From positions 1 through 40,986 of the forward strand of contig CAJIZZ010000002.1 of the NCBI GenBank assembly GCA_905181945.1: a DNA stretch of 40,986 nt, given 5' to 3'. Below, piece by piece: positions 27,439 through 36,799 of the stretch. Origin of the DNA: an uncultured Porticoccus sp. (GTDB lineage Bacteria; Pseudomonadota; Gammaproteobacteria; Pseudomonadales; Porticoccaceae). The notes under the pieces were generated by a model, which made no database searches, was not told where the DNA came from, and was given only the letters and a program-made list of their open reading frames with translations. Position numbers and translations under genes: made by a program. Position 1 is the first letter of the stretch. The number at the start of each line of letters is the position of its first letter.

Positions 27439-28698
27439 ATGAATCTAACAGAACTTAAAACCAAACCCATTGATGAGCTCATAAGAATTGCTTCAGAAAA
27501 TGGACTTGATAACCTAGCTCGCTCAAGAAAGCAGGATGTGATTTTTAGTATCCTCAAGCGCCATGCAAAAAGCGGCGAAGACATTTATGGCGAAGGTGTC
27601 CTAGAAATCCTACCTGATGGATTCGGCTTCTTAAGGTCATCAGATGCTTCATACCTAGCAGGGCCGGACGATATTTACGTGTCGCCAAGCCAGATTCGTC
27701 GATTTAATCTAAGGACCGGTGACTCCATTGCTGGAAAGATCAGGCCTCCCAAAGAAGGCGAACGATATTTCGCCATGCTTAAACTAGATGAAATTAATTT
27801 TGATAAGCCTGAAGATGCACGGAATAAGATTTTATTTGAAAATCTCACCCCCTTATTTCCGGATGAGCGTTTGGTCCTAGAATCAGGCAATGGGTCTACA
27901 GAAGATCTTACTGGTCGTATTATTGATCTGGTCTCACCGATTGGCAAGGGTCAACGAGGGCTTATTGTAGCGCCGCCTAAAGTAGGCAAAACCATAATGA
28001 TGCAGCACACAGCACAGGCTATTATTCGTAATAATCCGGAATGCCATATCATTGTGTTGCTTATCGATGAAAGACCGGAAGAAGTTACAGAAATGCAGCG
28101 GACTGTTCGAGGAGAAGTGGTTGCTTCAACCTTTGATGAGCCACCTTCTCGACATGTCCAAGTAGCTGAGATGGTAATAGAAAAAGCAAAAAGATTAGTA
28201 GAGCATAAGAAAGATGTTGTAATTCTGCTTGATTCTATTACTCGTCTTGCTAGAGCGTATAATACCGTCCAGCCCTCTTCTGGAAAAGTTCTAACAGGTG
28301 GTGTTGATGCTCATGCCCTAGAGCGTCCAAAGCGATTTTTTGGCGCAGCAAGAAATATCGAACAAGGCGGGAGTTTGACAATCATAGCTACTGCGTTAGT
28401 CGAAACTGGGTCAAAGATGGATGAGGTGATCTACGAAGAGTTCAAGGGAACAGGCAACCTTGAGCTTCACCTTGACCGAAAAGTATCTGAAAAACGAGTC
28501 TATCCTGCAATAAATATTCGCAGATCTGGCACACGTCGTGAGGACCTGCTAATGGTTGAAGACGATCTACAAAAAGTTTGGATTCTTCGCAAATTATTGC
28601 ATAGCATGGAAGATTCAGATGCTATTGAATTTCTGATCGACAAGCTAAAAGGCTCAGAAACCAACGATAAGTTTTTCCTTTCCATGAAACGAAAATAG
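27439..28698 (+). CDS. rho: Transcription termination factor Rho
   Basis: Hexameric RNA helicase/ATPase. The 419-aa protein matches E. coli Rho throughout: N-terminal [21 protein letters not shown]-binding [22 protein letters not shown], Walker A APPKVGKT (about 179-186), Walker [18 protein letters not shown]-loop [11 protein letters not shown] and R-loop [17 protein letters not shown]. It has no visible Shine-Dalgarno before ATG 27439. The 204-bp gap after trxA is long enough for a rho leader; E. coli rho is autoregulated by attenuation in such a leader, but no leader-peptide gene is clear here. Confidence 0.98.
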   Translation: MNLTELKTKPIDELIRIASENGLDNLARSRKQDVIFSILKRHAKSGEDIYGEGVLEILPDGFGFLRSSDASYLAGPDDIYVSPSQIRRFNLRTGDSIAGKIRPPKEGERYFAMLKLDEINFDKPEDARNKILFENLTPLFPDERLVLESGNGSTEDLTGRIIDLVSPIGKGQRGLIVAPPKVGKTIMMQHTAQAIIRNNPECHIIVLLIDERPEEVTEMQRTVRGEVVASTFDEPPSRHVQVAEMVIEKAKRLVEHKKDVVILLDSITRLARAYNTVQPSSGKVLTGGVDAHALERPKRFFGAARNIEQGGSLTIIATALVETGSKMDEVIYEEFKGTGNLELHLDRKVSEKRVYPAINIRRSGTRREDLLMVEDDLQKVWILRKLLHSMEDSDAIEFLIDKLKGSETNDKFFLSMKRK

Positions 28699-28730
28699 GA
28701 ATTTTTGGATCATTATTTTAGTTTGAAATT

Positions 28731-29366
28731 TTAGGGAGAGAGCCGAGAAATTATCCATCCCTTCTCGCCCAGTAAGTACTGGAACCGGTCGTGAAGGCGC
28801 AATTCACCTCCTTGCCAGAATTCAATTTCAGCAGGAACCACTCTATAGCCGCCCCAAAAATCAGGGCAGGGTACCTCCATGTTGGTATACTTTTTTTCTA
28901 TGCAGCTATATTCGTCCTCGAGAGCTGCCCGAGAAAATAGTTTACTACTTTGCTTTGAGGCCCATGCTCCTAGCTGGCTAGCTCTAGGGCGCTTTCTGAA
29001 ATAAATAAGTGACTCATTTTCAGATATTTTCTCTACCTTTCCGCCCACAATGACTTGACGGTCAAGAGAAAACCAAGGAAATAGAAGACTGACATTTGGG
29101 TTGCCCTCCATCTCAAGAGCCTTGCGGCTCCCAAAGTTTGTATAAAATATAAAACCTTGTTTATTGACACCTTTCAGCAGAACCGTGCGCTGCCATGATT
29201 TCCCAACAGGATCGACCGTTGCCAGTGACATTGCAGTAGGATCAGGTAGCTGTGAATTTAGCGCCTGATCCATCCAATAAGAAAATTGATCTATAGGACA
29301 CCCTTTCAAAGATTCCTTGGTCAAAGAATCGTATTGATATTCTCGACGAGTACCTTCAATCGACAT
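28731..29366 (-). CDS. pdxH: Pyridoxamine 5'-phosphate oxidase
   Basis: FMN enzyme making pyridoxal 5'-phosphate, the cofactor used by the nearby SerC. In the 211-aa protein, DPTAMSLATVDPVGKSWQRTVLLKG and FIFYTNFGSRKALEMEGNPN form the FMN/substrate core, with FRKRPRASQLGAWASKQS and the C-terminal WGGYRVVPAEIEFWQGGELRLHDR, ending in RLSP, all standard. Converges with rho (32 bp apart) and follows serA on the same strand by 57 bp, so it may share the serCA transcript. Confidence 0.97.
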   Translation of the reverse strand: MSIEGTRREYQYDSLTKESLKGCPIDQFSYWMDQALNSQLPDPTAMSLATVDPVGKSWQRTVLLKGVNKQGFIFYTNFGSRKALEMEGNPNVSLLFPWFSLDRQVIVGGKVEKISENESLIYFRKRPRASQLGAWASKQSSKLFSRAALEDEYSCIEKKYTNMEVPCPDFWGGYRVVPAEIEFWQGGELRLHDRFQYLLGEKGWIISRLSP

Positions 29367-29423
29367 TTAGACTCTCCAGGGCGTACAGCTATCTTCACCC
29401 AACATGAACGACGGGTAGGTTAT

Positions 29424-30593
29424 TCAGACCAAGCGTACGCTAAAAATCCCCTCTACATTAGAGATTTTTTTCAGCAACTCTTGTGTTGGCTCTGACTCAA
29501 CATCTATAATATTATAAGCCACATCATTCCTACTTTTATTCACCATATCAATCACATTGAGGCTGCAGTCAGCCAGCAAAGAAAGCACGCTACCTAAAAT
29601 TTTAGGTACATTTTTATTACAAAATGTAATTCTATATCCGCTATTTTTAGGCATTTTTGTTGCCGGGAAGTTAACTGAATTGCGAACATTTCCTTGTTCC
29701 AGATAATCCATCAGTTGATCTGCAGCCATGATGGCGCAATTTTCTTCAGCCTCTTCTGTACTAGCGCCAATATGAGGCATCAATATGACATCTTTGCGCC
29801 CTAGCAGCTCAGGTGTAGGAAAGTCTGTAACATATTTGCTCAAATTTTTATGGTCTAAGGCATGTCGCACGGCACTGGAGTCAACTACCTCTTCACGGGC
29901 AAAATTAAGCAAAACTGCTGACGCCTTCATAAAAGTTAACGTCTCAGCATTAATTAAATGCTTCGTCACATCTAGTGCTGGCACATGCAACGTAATGAAA
30001 TCTGCTTTAGCCAGCAAACTCTGCAAATTATCCATTTTTTCTACTTTGTGGGATAAACGCCAAGCCGCTTCAACAGACATTGCAGGATCAAAGCCAACAA
30101 CATTCATGCCTAACTCTAGAGCCATATTGGCCACCATGGAGCCAATGGCACCAAGTCCAACTACACCTAGAGTTTTGCCCATAACCTCAGAACCTGCAAA
30201 TTGACTTTTTTGCTTCTCAAGCAATTTCGACATCTCGCCGGCATCCTTGATGTCCGTCAGGCCTTGTACGTAATTCATTCCTCCAAAAATATCTCTTGAT
30301 GAGATAAATAATGCAGAAGCAATCAGTTCTTTTACCGCGTTGGCGTTAGCGCCAGGAGTATTAAACACAACGATCCCTTTCTCGGTAAATTTTTCAATTG
30401 GGATGTTATTTACGCCGGCGCCGGCCCGAGCTACAGCTTTAACGCTCATAGGTATCTCTTCATCATGAAGTTTCTGGCTTCTAAGCATAAAAGCGTCTGG
30501 ATCAACAGCATCACTAGAAACATCATAATTTTCAGAATTAAAACGATCTAATCCTTTGGATGAAAGTTTGTTATAAGTGCGAACTCTATACAT
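29424..30593 (-). CDS. serA: D-3-phosphoglycerate dehydrogenase (short ACT form)
   Basis: NAD-dependent first step of serine synthesis. The 389-aa protein has the NAD fold motif GVVGLGAIGSMVANMA, substrate-site arginine in NFAREEVVD, catalytic histidine in MPHIGASTEEAEE, and a C-terminal ACT domain (NVIDMVNKSRNDVAYNIIDV). It differs from the E. coli 410-aa type: the N-terminus is MYRVRTYNKLSSKGLDRF and VARAGAGVNNIPIEKFTEKGIVVFN is a form I associate with a separate clade including Bacteroidetes. Starts 33 bp after serC, forming a serC-serA operon. Feedback by serine through ACT is likely. Confidence 0.95.
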   Translation of the reverse strand: MYRVRTYNKLSSKGLDRFNSENYDVSSDAVDPDAFMLRSQKLHDEEIPMSVKAVARAGAGVNNIPIEKFTEKGIVVFNTPGANANAVKELIASALFISSRDIFGGMNYVQGLTDIKDAGEMSKLLEKQKSQFAGSEVMGKTLGVVGLGAIGSMVANMALELGMNVVGFDPAMSVEAAWRLSHKVEKMDNLQSLLAKADFITLHVPALDVTKHLINAETLTFMKASAVLLNFAREEVVDSSAVRHALDHKNLSKYVTDFPTPELLGRKDVILMPHIGASTEEAEENCAIMAADQLMDYLEQGNVRNSVNFPATKMPKNSGYRITFCNKNVPKILGSVLSLLADCSLNVIDMVNKSRNDVAYNIIDVESEPTQELLKKISNVEGIFSVRLV

Positions 30594-30626
30594 ATCTTTT
30601 GCTCTATGTCGGTGATGATTAAGGGG

Positions 30627-31742
30627 TTATGCTGCAACCTGATAATACGCCCATTTAAGCCAAGGCATAAGTGTCTCAAGATCTGAAGACTCTATAGTAG
30701 CTCCACCCCAAATACGCAATCCAGCCGGTGCGTCACGGTAAGCGCCTATATCGTAAGCAACTCCTTCCTGCTCTAGTAATTTTACCACCTGTTTTACTTT
30801 GTCAGCCTCTAAATCAAGGGTCAAGCAAATACTAGTATTTGATAAAGTTTCAGGCTCTTCGGCTAAAAAATTAATCCAGTCATTATGTGCAACAAATTGC
30901 TTAATAACACTAAGATTTTTTTCTGACCTAGCAATAGATGCTCGAACACCCCCTATAGATTTAATCCAACTAAGGGCATCGAGGTAATCTGCCACACACA
31001 ACATTGAAGGGGTGTTGATGGTTTCTCCTCTGAAAATACCATCAATTAGCTTGCCGCCCTTAGTAAGTCTAAAAATTTTAGGCATAGGCCAAGGAGGGGT
31101 GTAGCTCTCCAGCCTTTGGACAGCACGAGGACTCAGTATAAGCATGCCGTGAGCTCCCTCACCACCTAAAACTTTTTGCCAGCTGTAGGTAACAACATCA
31201 AGTTTTTCCCATGGGAGGCTCATAGCAAAAACAGCTGATGTTGCATCACAAATAGTTAGCCCAGTTCTATCGGATGCAATCCAGTCGGCCTGTGGAACCT
31301 TTACTCCAGAGGTGGTGCCATTCCAAGTGAAAACTATATCATGATCAGCATTAGCCTGAGAAAGATCAGGAAGTCGCCCATAATCAGCGCCAAAATTATT
31401 AACATTTTCAAGTTTTAATTGTTTAATTATATCTGTAACCCAGCCTTGACCAAACGACTCCCATGAGAAAACATCGACGTCTTTGGCGCCAAGTAAAGAC
31501 CACATTGCCATTTCAAAGGCGCCAGTATCTGAAGCTGGGACAACGCCAACGAGATAACCTTCAGGAAGCCCTAAAATCTCTGCTGTCTCAAGACAGGCTC
31601 GACTCAGAGCAGACTTGCCCACTACGGCTCGGTGAGAGCGGCCGAGCGACGAAAGATCTAAATTATTTACATCATAGCCAGGTCTTTTACTGCAAGGGCC
31701 AGAAGAAAAGTTAGGATTGGCTGGTTTTTTTGTCGGTTTCAT
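30627..31742 (-). CDS. serC: Phosphoserine aminotransferase, TIGR01365 (Methanosarcina/alphaproteobacterial) type
   Basis: PLP enzyme converting 3-phosphohydroxypyruvate to phosphoserine. The 371-aa protein begins [19 protein letters not shown] and has [31 protein letters not shown], the PLP-Asp region [12 protein letters not shown] and the Schiff-base lysine in [14 protein letters not shown]. This pattern is the TIGR01365 subgroup, not the usual E. coli-type SerC. Paired with serA in an operon. Whether the pair was acquired together or is ancestral to this lineage cannot be decided from one genome; base composition is like its neighbours. Confidence 0.93.
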   Translation of the reverse strand: MKPTKKPANPNFSSGPCSKRPGYDVNNLDLSSLGRSHRAVVGKSALSRACLETAEILGLPEGYLVGVVPASDTGAFEMAMWSLLGAKDVDVFSWESFGQGWVTDIIKQLKLENVNNFGADYGRLPDLSQANADHDIVFTWNGTTSGVKVPQADWIASDRTGLTICDATSAVFAMSLPWEKLDVVTYSWQKVLGGEGAHGMLILSPRAVQRLESYTPPWPMPKIFRLTKGGKLIDGIFRGETINTPSMLCVADYLDALSWIKSIGGVRASIARSEKNLSVIKQFVAHNDWINFLAEEPETLSNTSICLTLDLEADKVKQVVKLLEQEGVAYDIGAYRDAPAGLRIWGGATIESSDLETLMPWLKWAYYQVAA

Positions 31743-31837
31743 ATTTTATTGCCTAAGAATACGAGAAGTTTAAATATTTTTACAATGATAACACTAGGGG
31801 CATTCAGCTATCATCTCAAACTAGGCTGCTGGCATGC

Positions 31838-32482
31838 TTAATTATTTAATTCAGACCGCTCTTTATCAATTAAAAAAGTAGCGACTTTTAACATTTCTCT
31901 GGGGCTTCCTGCAGTGCGGCCCGAAATACGATATTTTCCGTTAACCACAATTTCTGGGGTGCCTCTTAGGCGATATTGTGCTTGCTTCTTCTCTGCGAAA
32001 TCTACAGCCATTTCTATAGTTCCTGAATTAAATATCTTGGAAAACTTCTCCGCAGTGACACCGTGGGCTAAAAAGAGGCTGGCTATTTCAGATTCATTTT
32101 GTAATTTTTCTTTTTCTAAATTCATGGCATCAAAAATAACATCATGCATCACATCAAAAATTTTCAAGGCCTGCGCTGTATAATAGGCTTTAGCATGCAG
32201 GCGCATCTCGGTCTGCCAAACCGCAGGAATGCCAACAAAATAAATATCTTCTAATTGAGCTTTTTGCCATGACTCTAGTATTGGTTTAAAACTATAACAG
32301 TGCCCGCACCCGTACCAAAATAAGTCTACCACTTCTATTTTTGAAGAGTCCCGAGTTAACACCGGCTCCGGTAAAATTTCATATTGAACACCAGCCTGAT
32401 AAGGGTCTTCAGATGCTTGGCATAACAATGCAGCCGGGAATATCAAAGCAAGCAAGAAATTAGCTAGCACGCGAGCCATCAA
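31838..32482 (-). CDS. dsbA: Thiol:disulfide interchange protein DsbA
   Basis: Periplasmic dithiol oxidase. The 214-aa protein has a signal peptide (cleavage near CQA/SE at about 23), the active site CGHC (C59-C62) in FWYGCGHCYSFKP, and the cis-proline segment RGTPEIVVNG. It follows the cytochrome c4 gene by 19 bp, the cc4-dsbA order of Pseudomonas. DsbA activity may also be needed for cytochrome c maturation, a functional link with its neighbour. It would be reoxidised by DsbB (6444-6920). Confidence 0.96.
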   Translation of the reverse strand: MMARVLANFLLALIFPAALLCQASEDPYQAGVQYEILPEPVLTRDSSKIEVVDLFWYGCGHCYSFKPILESWQKAQLEDIYFVGIPAVWQTEMRLHAKAYYTAQALKIFDVMHDVIFDAMNLEKEKLQNESEIASLFLAHGVTAEKFSKIFNSGTIEMAVDFAEKKQAQYRLRGTPEIVVNGKYRISGRTAGSPREMLKVATFLIDKERSELNN

Positions 32483-32501
32483 TTTGTACCTCTATGGTCA
32501 A

Positions 32502-33140
32502 TCATTTTAATCCAGCAATAAAATTGGCAACTGCATCAATTTCAACATCACTCATATGCTCGGCTACACCACGCATAATTTTTGAGTCTCCATCATTAAT
32601 TCTAGCATCTTTATTCTGAGGATCGTGGGCGCCAGTACGCCAAGCTCTTAATTGCTTAGCCGTATACTGGGCATGCTGTCCGCCCAGCAATGGGTATCCG
32701 GCAGGACTATTACCCTGTCCAGCAGGAGAGTGGCATCCTGTACAAGCAGCAACACCAGTTTCAATATTGCCTCCTCGGTATATAGCCTCGCCTTTATCAA
32801 GATTATCTTCTTTAGCTCCAGATATCTGAATATTTTGCGAAGCATAGTAAGCAGCTATATCAGCTAAGTCCTGATCTGAAAAGGAGTCTAATATTCCAGT
32901 CATCGAGGCTATGTTGCGTCGGCCTGACTTAACATCTTTTAATTGTTTAGTAAGGTACTTTTCACCTTGCCCGGCCAATTTTGGAAAAGAAGCCACTGCG
33001 CTGTTACCATCAGAGCCATGGCAACCAGAACACATGGCTGTTTTTGGTTTACCCAAATCTGCATCACCAGCCGCAAAGCTCAAGGAGCAAGCTATCATGC
33101 AACCAAAAACCACAGAAAAATTTAAAATCATTTTTTTCAT
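32502..33140 (-). CDS. Cytochrome c4, diheme
   Basis: Periplasmic two-heme electron carrier feeding terminal oxidases. The 212-aa protein has a signal peptide (cleavage near SFA/AG at 23) and two class I cytochrome domains, each with a CxxCH motif: CSGCH (37-41) and CTGCH (133-137); candidate axial methionines lie in RRNIASMTG and KIMRGVAEHMSD. PKLAGQGEKYLTKQLKDVKSG and YPLLGGQHAQYTAKQLRAWR are the repeated cytochrome c4 motifs. First gene of the cc4-dsbA operon, divergent from engB. Confidence 0.96.
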   Translation of the reverse strand: MKKMILNFSVVFGCMIACSLSFAAGDADLGKPKTAMCSGCHGSDGNSAVASFPKLAGQGEKYLTKQLKDVKSGRRNIASMTGILDSFSDQDLADIAAYYASQNIQISGAKEDNLDKGEAIYRGGNIETGVAACTGCHSPAGQGNSPAGYPLLGGQHAQYTAKQLRAWRTGAHDPQNKDARINDGDSKIMRGVAEHMSDVEIDAVANFIAGLK

Positions 33141-33265
33141 TAGTTAATCCGCTCTCTGTATTCCGCTACAATGTATAATTAATGTTGTCTTCGTAAAAAC
33201 TAAGGCATTATATACCAACTCTTCTTGGATCTTAATAGTGAAATCAAGATACCTGCAGGTCGCCT

Positions 33266-33871
33266 ATGACTAACAACCTTTTATTCAATAAAGCTGAGTT
33301 TTTGCTTAGTGCGCCCTCTATCAAGCAGGCTCCAGACGATACAGGAAAAGAGGTCGCTTTTGCAGGACGATCAAACGCTGGAAAATCAAGCGCCATTAAC
33401 ACTCTAACAAACAACAAAAAATTAGCTCGCACCAGCAAAACTCCGGGTCGAACACAGCTACTCAATTTCTTTTCCTTAAGCGAAGACTGTCGTTTAGTGG
33501 ATCTACCAGGCTATGGATTTGCTAAAGTTCCCAAAGCAATAAAACAAGCATGGGACCGTAATCTTGCTGTCTATCTCCAAGAAAGACAATCCCTTAAAGG
33601 CTTGGTGATGTTAATGGATATTCGCCACCCACTTCAGCCATACGACTGGCAGATGGTTCGATGGGCTTCAGCATCCAGCATGCCAATACATCTATTATTA
33701 ACAAAATCAGACAAATTAAAAACAGGGCCCGCTAAAAGCACCCTGCTAAAAGTAAAGCAAGAGCTCGCAAAAGAGAGCTTGGTAGATAATCTCTCTTTGC
33801 AGACTTTTTCGTCTCTCAAAAAAGAGGGTCTTAGTGAACTCAACGAGCGACTAGGGGTATGGCTAGCATAA
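33266..33871 (+). CDS. engB: Ribosome biogenesis GTPase EngB (YsxC/YihA)
   Basis: Essential GTPase for 50S subunit assembly. The 201-aa protein has the P-loop [12 protein letters not shown], switch region [13 protein letters not shown]3 [11 protein letters not shown] and the G4 TKSD. Starts with ATG. It converges with polA around a 170-bp gap that holds an sRNA candidate, the same arrangement as spf (Spot 42) in E. coli and ersA in Pseudomonas. Confidence 0.97.
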   Translation: MTNNLLFNKAEFLLSAPSIKQAPDDTGKEVAFAGRSNAGKSSAINTLTNNKKLARTSKTPGRTQLLNFFSLSEDCRLVDLPGYGFAKVPKAIKQAWDRNLAVYLQERQSLKGLVMLMDIRHPLQPYDWQMVRWASASSMPIHLLLTKSDKLKTGPAKSTLLKVKQELAKESLVDNLSLQTFSSLKKEGLSELNERLGVWLA

Positions 33872-33882
33872 TTTTATGGCAT

Positions 33883-33914
33883 AAAAAAACCCAATCATCG
33901 GCAGTGACTGGGTT
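33883..33914 (-). terminator. Rho-independent terminator downstream of polA
   Basis: On the minus strand AACCCAGTCA (33914-33905) pairs with TGATTGGGTT (33897-33888), ten pairs with one G-U, around a 7-base loop, and a run of T follows (to 33883). It terminates polA read-through and/or the proposed sRNA. Confidence 0.92.
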
Positions 33915-33967
33915 ACGCTGTGAGAAGAAGTCTTTCTTGGGGGAAAGCAGAAGTATCTATTGCGTAC
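33883..33967 (-). ncRNA. Candidate Spot 42/ErsA-like small RNA between polA and engB
   Basis: The gap after polA can encode an RNA of about 80 nt on the polA strand. Seen, 5' to 3' on the minus strand: a TCTAAT box near 33978-33973; a hairpin CTTTC-CCCCAA-GAAAG with a C-rich loop; the unstructured pyrimidine tract CTTCTTCTC; then a strong terminator. Spot 42 and ErsA occupy this same polA-engB gap on the same strand, and the Spot 42 terminator also has a CCCAGTCA/TGACTGGG-like stem. C-rich loops in such RNAs pair with ribosome binding sites. The 5' end is a guess and the -35 element is poor. Confidence 0.5.
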
Positions 33968-34041
33968 TTAATTAGATACCTTTAAGCGTTAAAGTTCCGC
34001 AAAAAATAAATTATTTTAAAAATATCATCATTTAAGTTTTA

Positions 34042-36768
34042 TTAATGCGCCTCATCCCAGTTGTCTCCTTTGCCCAAATCAACCAATAGCGGAACACTTA
34101 GGTCTGCAACAGCTGACATACGATTTCTCAGCCCATCAGTTATCATATCAACTTCGGACTCCGGAACTTCTAAAACAAGCTCATCATGCACCTGCATAAT
34201 CATTTTAGATCTTAATCCAGCAGCAGCCAACCAAAAATCTACATCTATCATCGCCAGTTTTATAATATCTGCAGCCGTACCTTGCATAGGGGCGTTTATT
34301 GCTGTCCGTTCTGCTGCCTGTCTTCTCATTCCATTACTCGAGTTAATTTCTGGCAAATACAGCCGACGGCCAAACAAGGTTTCCACGAAACCTTTTTCAG
34401 CAGCAGCTCTACGAGTGTTGTCCATATACTCCTTGACACTCGGGTAGCGAGAAAAATACTTATCTATATATTCTTGGGCCTGATGTCGACCAATATGCAG
34501 TTGTCGCCCCAAACCAAAAGCTGACATGCCATATATTAAGCCAAAATTTATAGCTTTTGCGCTTCGTCGTTGGTCTGTGGTCACTTTGTCCAAAGCTACG
34601 CCAAATACTTCAGCAGCTGTTGCTTGGTGGACATCTAGTCCTTGCAAAAATGCATCAGTTAAACCTTTATCTCCAGACAAATGAGCCATTATTCGAAGCT
34701 CTATTTGAGAGTAATCTGCAGCTAATATTTGAGAGCCTGCGGGTGCAATGAATGCCTGACGAATTCTTCTTCCTTCTGCTGTCCGTATGGGGATATTTTG
34801 CAAATTGGGGTCTGATGATGACAGCCTACCCGTCGCAGTGACAGCCTGATGATAAGAGGTATGAATACGTCCAGTAACAGGGCTGATCATTTTTGGTAGC
34901 TTGTCCGCATAAGTGGACTTTAGTTTAGATAAGGTTCGATGTTCTAATAATATTTTTGGCAATGGATAATCTAGCGCTAGTTCCGTCAGCACCTCTTCCT
35001 TTGTAGATGGGGCGCCCTTCGCAGTCTTCTTTAAAATCGGAATATTAAGTTTTTCAAACAGAACTTCGCCCAACTGCTTTGGGGATGCCAAATTAAATTT
35101 TTCTCCCGCTAGTTGATATGCCTCTTCCTCTATTTCTTCAAGCCTAATCCCCAGTTCTTGGCTCTGATCATTGAGCAACTTGGCATCCACCAATGCTCCA
35201 TTTCTTTCCATACGAGAAAGTACTGGTATCAAAGGGACTTCGATTGCGTTAAACACATGCAATAGGCCTTCTTGCTTTTTCAACACGGGGAAAATAGCTT
35301 GATGTAGGCGCAAGGTAACATCTGCATCCTCTGCGGCATAAGGTGCCGCAGTTTCGATCGGCACCTGATTAAAGGTCAATTGACCTGCACCTTTGCCCAC
35401 AATGTCTTCGAAGTGAATCGTCGTTTCTTCCAAATATTTTAAAGCCAGACTATCCATGTCATGGCGGCTTCCTATCGAGTTGATCGTATAAGACTCAAGC
35501 ATGGTGTCGAACTTAATTCCCGACAAAGTAATCCCATAATTACCAAGAACATTCATGTCATATTTGAGATTTTGGCCTACCTTGAAGGCGGAGGGATTCT
35601 CTAAAAGAGGCTTAATTTTTTGTAAAACTTGCTCTCGGTTCAGCTGCTCCGGAGCACCCAAGTAATCATGGGCCAAAGGAATATAAGCAGCCTCATAAGG
35701 CGCCACAGAAAACGATAGGCCAACAATTTTGGCCTGCATATAATCTAAACTTGTTGTTTCCGTATCAAAAGAAAAATATTCTGCTAGCTTTATTTTTTCT
35801 AACCAGCTATCCAGCTGGTCTTCCGAATAAATAATCTGGTAATTTTTTTCTTTAGGCTCAATAAGGGCTGTCGGGGTACCAAGCTGTTCCTTATTAATTG
35901 CTAATTCGTTAGCCCATGTTTTGAGCTCTAGTTTCTTGAACCAAAAAAGAAGTTTATCGTTGTCTGGCTCAACATTGACCAAGTCATCCAGTGTTTGCTC
36001 TAACTGGACATTTATTTTTATAGTTGCCAGCTTATATGAGAGATCTGCTAATTCTTTATGCTCTAGCATCTTGTCTGGTATATTTTTTGCGCCGCGAAAT
36101 TCTAGGTCCGCTATTTTTTTAACATCCTTATAAATATCAGCAAACCCGCCAATACCTTGTAATATCGCTAATGCTGTTTTTTCACCCACACCAGGGACCC
36201 CTGGTATGTTGTCTGACTTATCGCCCACAAGCGCTAGGTAATCAATAATTAATTCTGGAGGGATTCCAAACTTATCAACTACGCCCTGTCTATCCATGTG
36301 CGTGTTGGTCATAGTGTTGATCAGGCTGACGTATGGTCCGACTAGCTGGGCCATATCTTTGTCGCCGGTAGAAATCACCACATTGCGTTGTTGAGAAGCT
36401 GCCTCTACCGCCAGTGTACCTATAACATCATCTGCTTCAACACCATCAATAATTAGCATAGGCAGACCCATAGCTTCTATGATTTTATGAATGGGTTCAA
36501 TTTGAAGGCGTAGATCGTCTGGCATAGACGGCCTGTGCGACTTATATTCTACATAGAGATCATCTCTGAAAGTTTTTCCTTTGGCATCAAAAATCACGAC
36601 GATTGGACTATCCGGAAAATCTTTCATCATCCGACGCATCATTGCAATCACACCCTTGACTGCACCAGTAGGATGCCCCGAAGATGTTACTAACGGCGGT
36701 AACGCATGAAATGCTCGATAAAGATAAGAAGATCCGTCCACCAGAATTAGTGGTGCTTTATTTTTCAT
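34042..36768 (-). CDS. polA: DNA polymerase I
   Basis: Repair and Okazaki-fragment polymerase. The 908-aa protein has three domains: 5'-3' exonuclease (1 to about 290; LVDGSSYLYRAFHALPPL, DGVEADDVIGTLA, GDKSDNIPGVPGVGEKTA), 3'-5' proofreading exonuclease (about 315-500; FDTETTSLDYM, KYDMNVLGNYG, AAEDADVTLRLH, so catalytic acidic residues are retained), and family A polymerase (DPNLQNIPIRT, motif A DYSQIELRIMAHLSGD, motif B RRSAKAINFGLIYGMSAFGLG, motif C VHDELVLEVP). Full length for the family. Starts with ATG 31 bp before the znuA stop on the same strand. Confidence 0.98.
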   Translation of the reverse strand: MKNKAPLILVDGSSYLYRAFHALPPLVTSSGHPTGAVKGVIAMMRRMMKDFPDSPIVVIFDAKGKTFRDDLYVEYKSHRPSMPDDLRLQIEPIHKIIEAMGLPMLIIDGVEADDVIGTLAVEAASQQRNVVISTGDKDMAQLVGPYVSLINTMTNTHMDRQGVVDKFGIPPELIIDYLALVGDKSDNIPGVPGVGEKTALAILQGIGGFADIYKDVKKIADLEFRGAKNIPDKMLEHKELADLSYKLATIKINVQLEQTLDDLVNVEPDNDKLLFWFKKLELKTWANELAINKEQLGTPTALIEPKEKNYQIIYSEDQLDSWLEKIKLAEYFSFDTETTSLDYMQAKIVGLSFSVAPYEAAYIPLAHDYLGAPEQLNREQVLQKIKPLLENPSAFKVGQNLKYDMNVLGNYGITLSGIKFDTMLESYTINSIGSRHDMDSLALKYLEETTIHFEDIVGKGAGQLTFNQVPIETAAPYAAEDADVTLRLHQAIFPVLKKQEGLLHVFNAIEVPLIPVLSRMERNGALVDAKLLNDQSQELGIRLEEIEEEAYQLAGEKFNLASPKQLGEVLFEKLNIPILKKTAKGAPSTKEEVLTELALDYPLPKILLEHRTLSKLKSTYADKLPKMISPVTGRIHTSYHQAVTATGRLSSSDPNLQNIPIRTAEGRRIRQAFIAPAGSQILAADYSQIELRIMAHLSGDKGLTDAFLQGLDVHQATAAEVFGVALDKVTTDQRRSAKAINFGLIYGMSAFGLGRQLHIGRHQAQEYIDKYFSRYPSVKEYMDNTRRAAAEKGFVETLFGRRLYLPEINSSNGMRRQAAERTAINAPMQGTAADIIKLAMIDVDFWLAAAGLRSKMIMQVHDELVLEVPESEVDMITDGLRNRMSAVADLSVPLLVDLGKGDNWDEAH

Positions 36769-36799
36769 GCGCTGCTCGACTGTGTCTAAAAATTTTATT

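Noticed and set aside
29785-30204. 139-codon plus-strand open frame
   Set aside because: Antisense to serA; Ser/Thr-rich translation typical of a shadow frame.
31743-31837. Hairpin (ATGATA/TATCAT) between serC and dsbA as a terminator
   Set aside because: Only six A/T-rich pairs over a long loop and no U-run.
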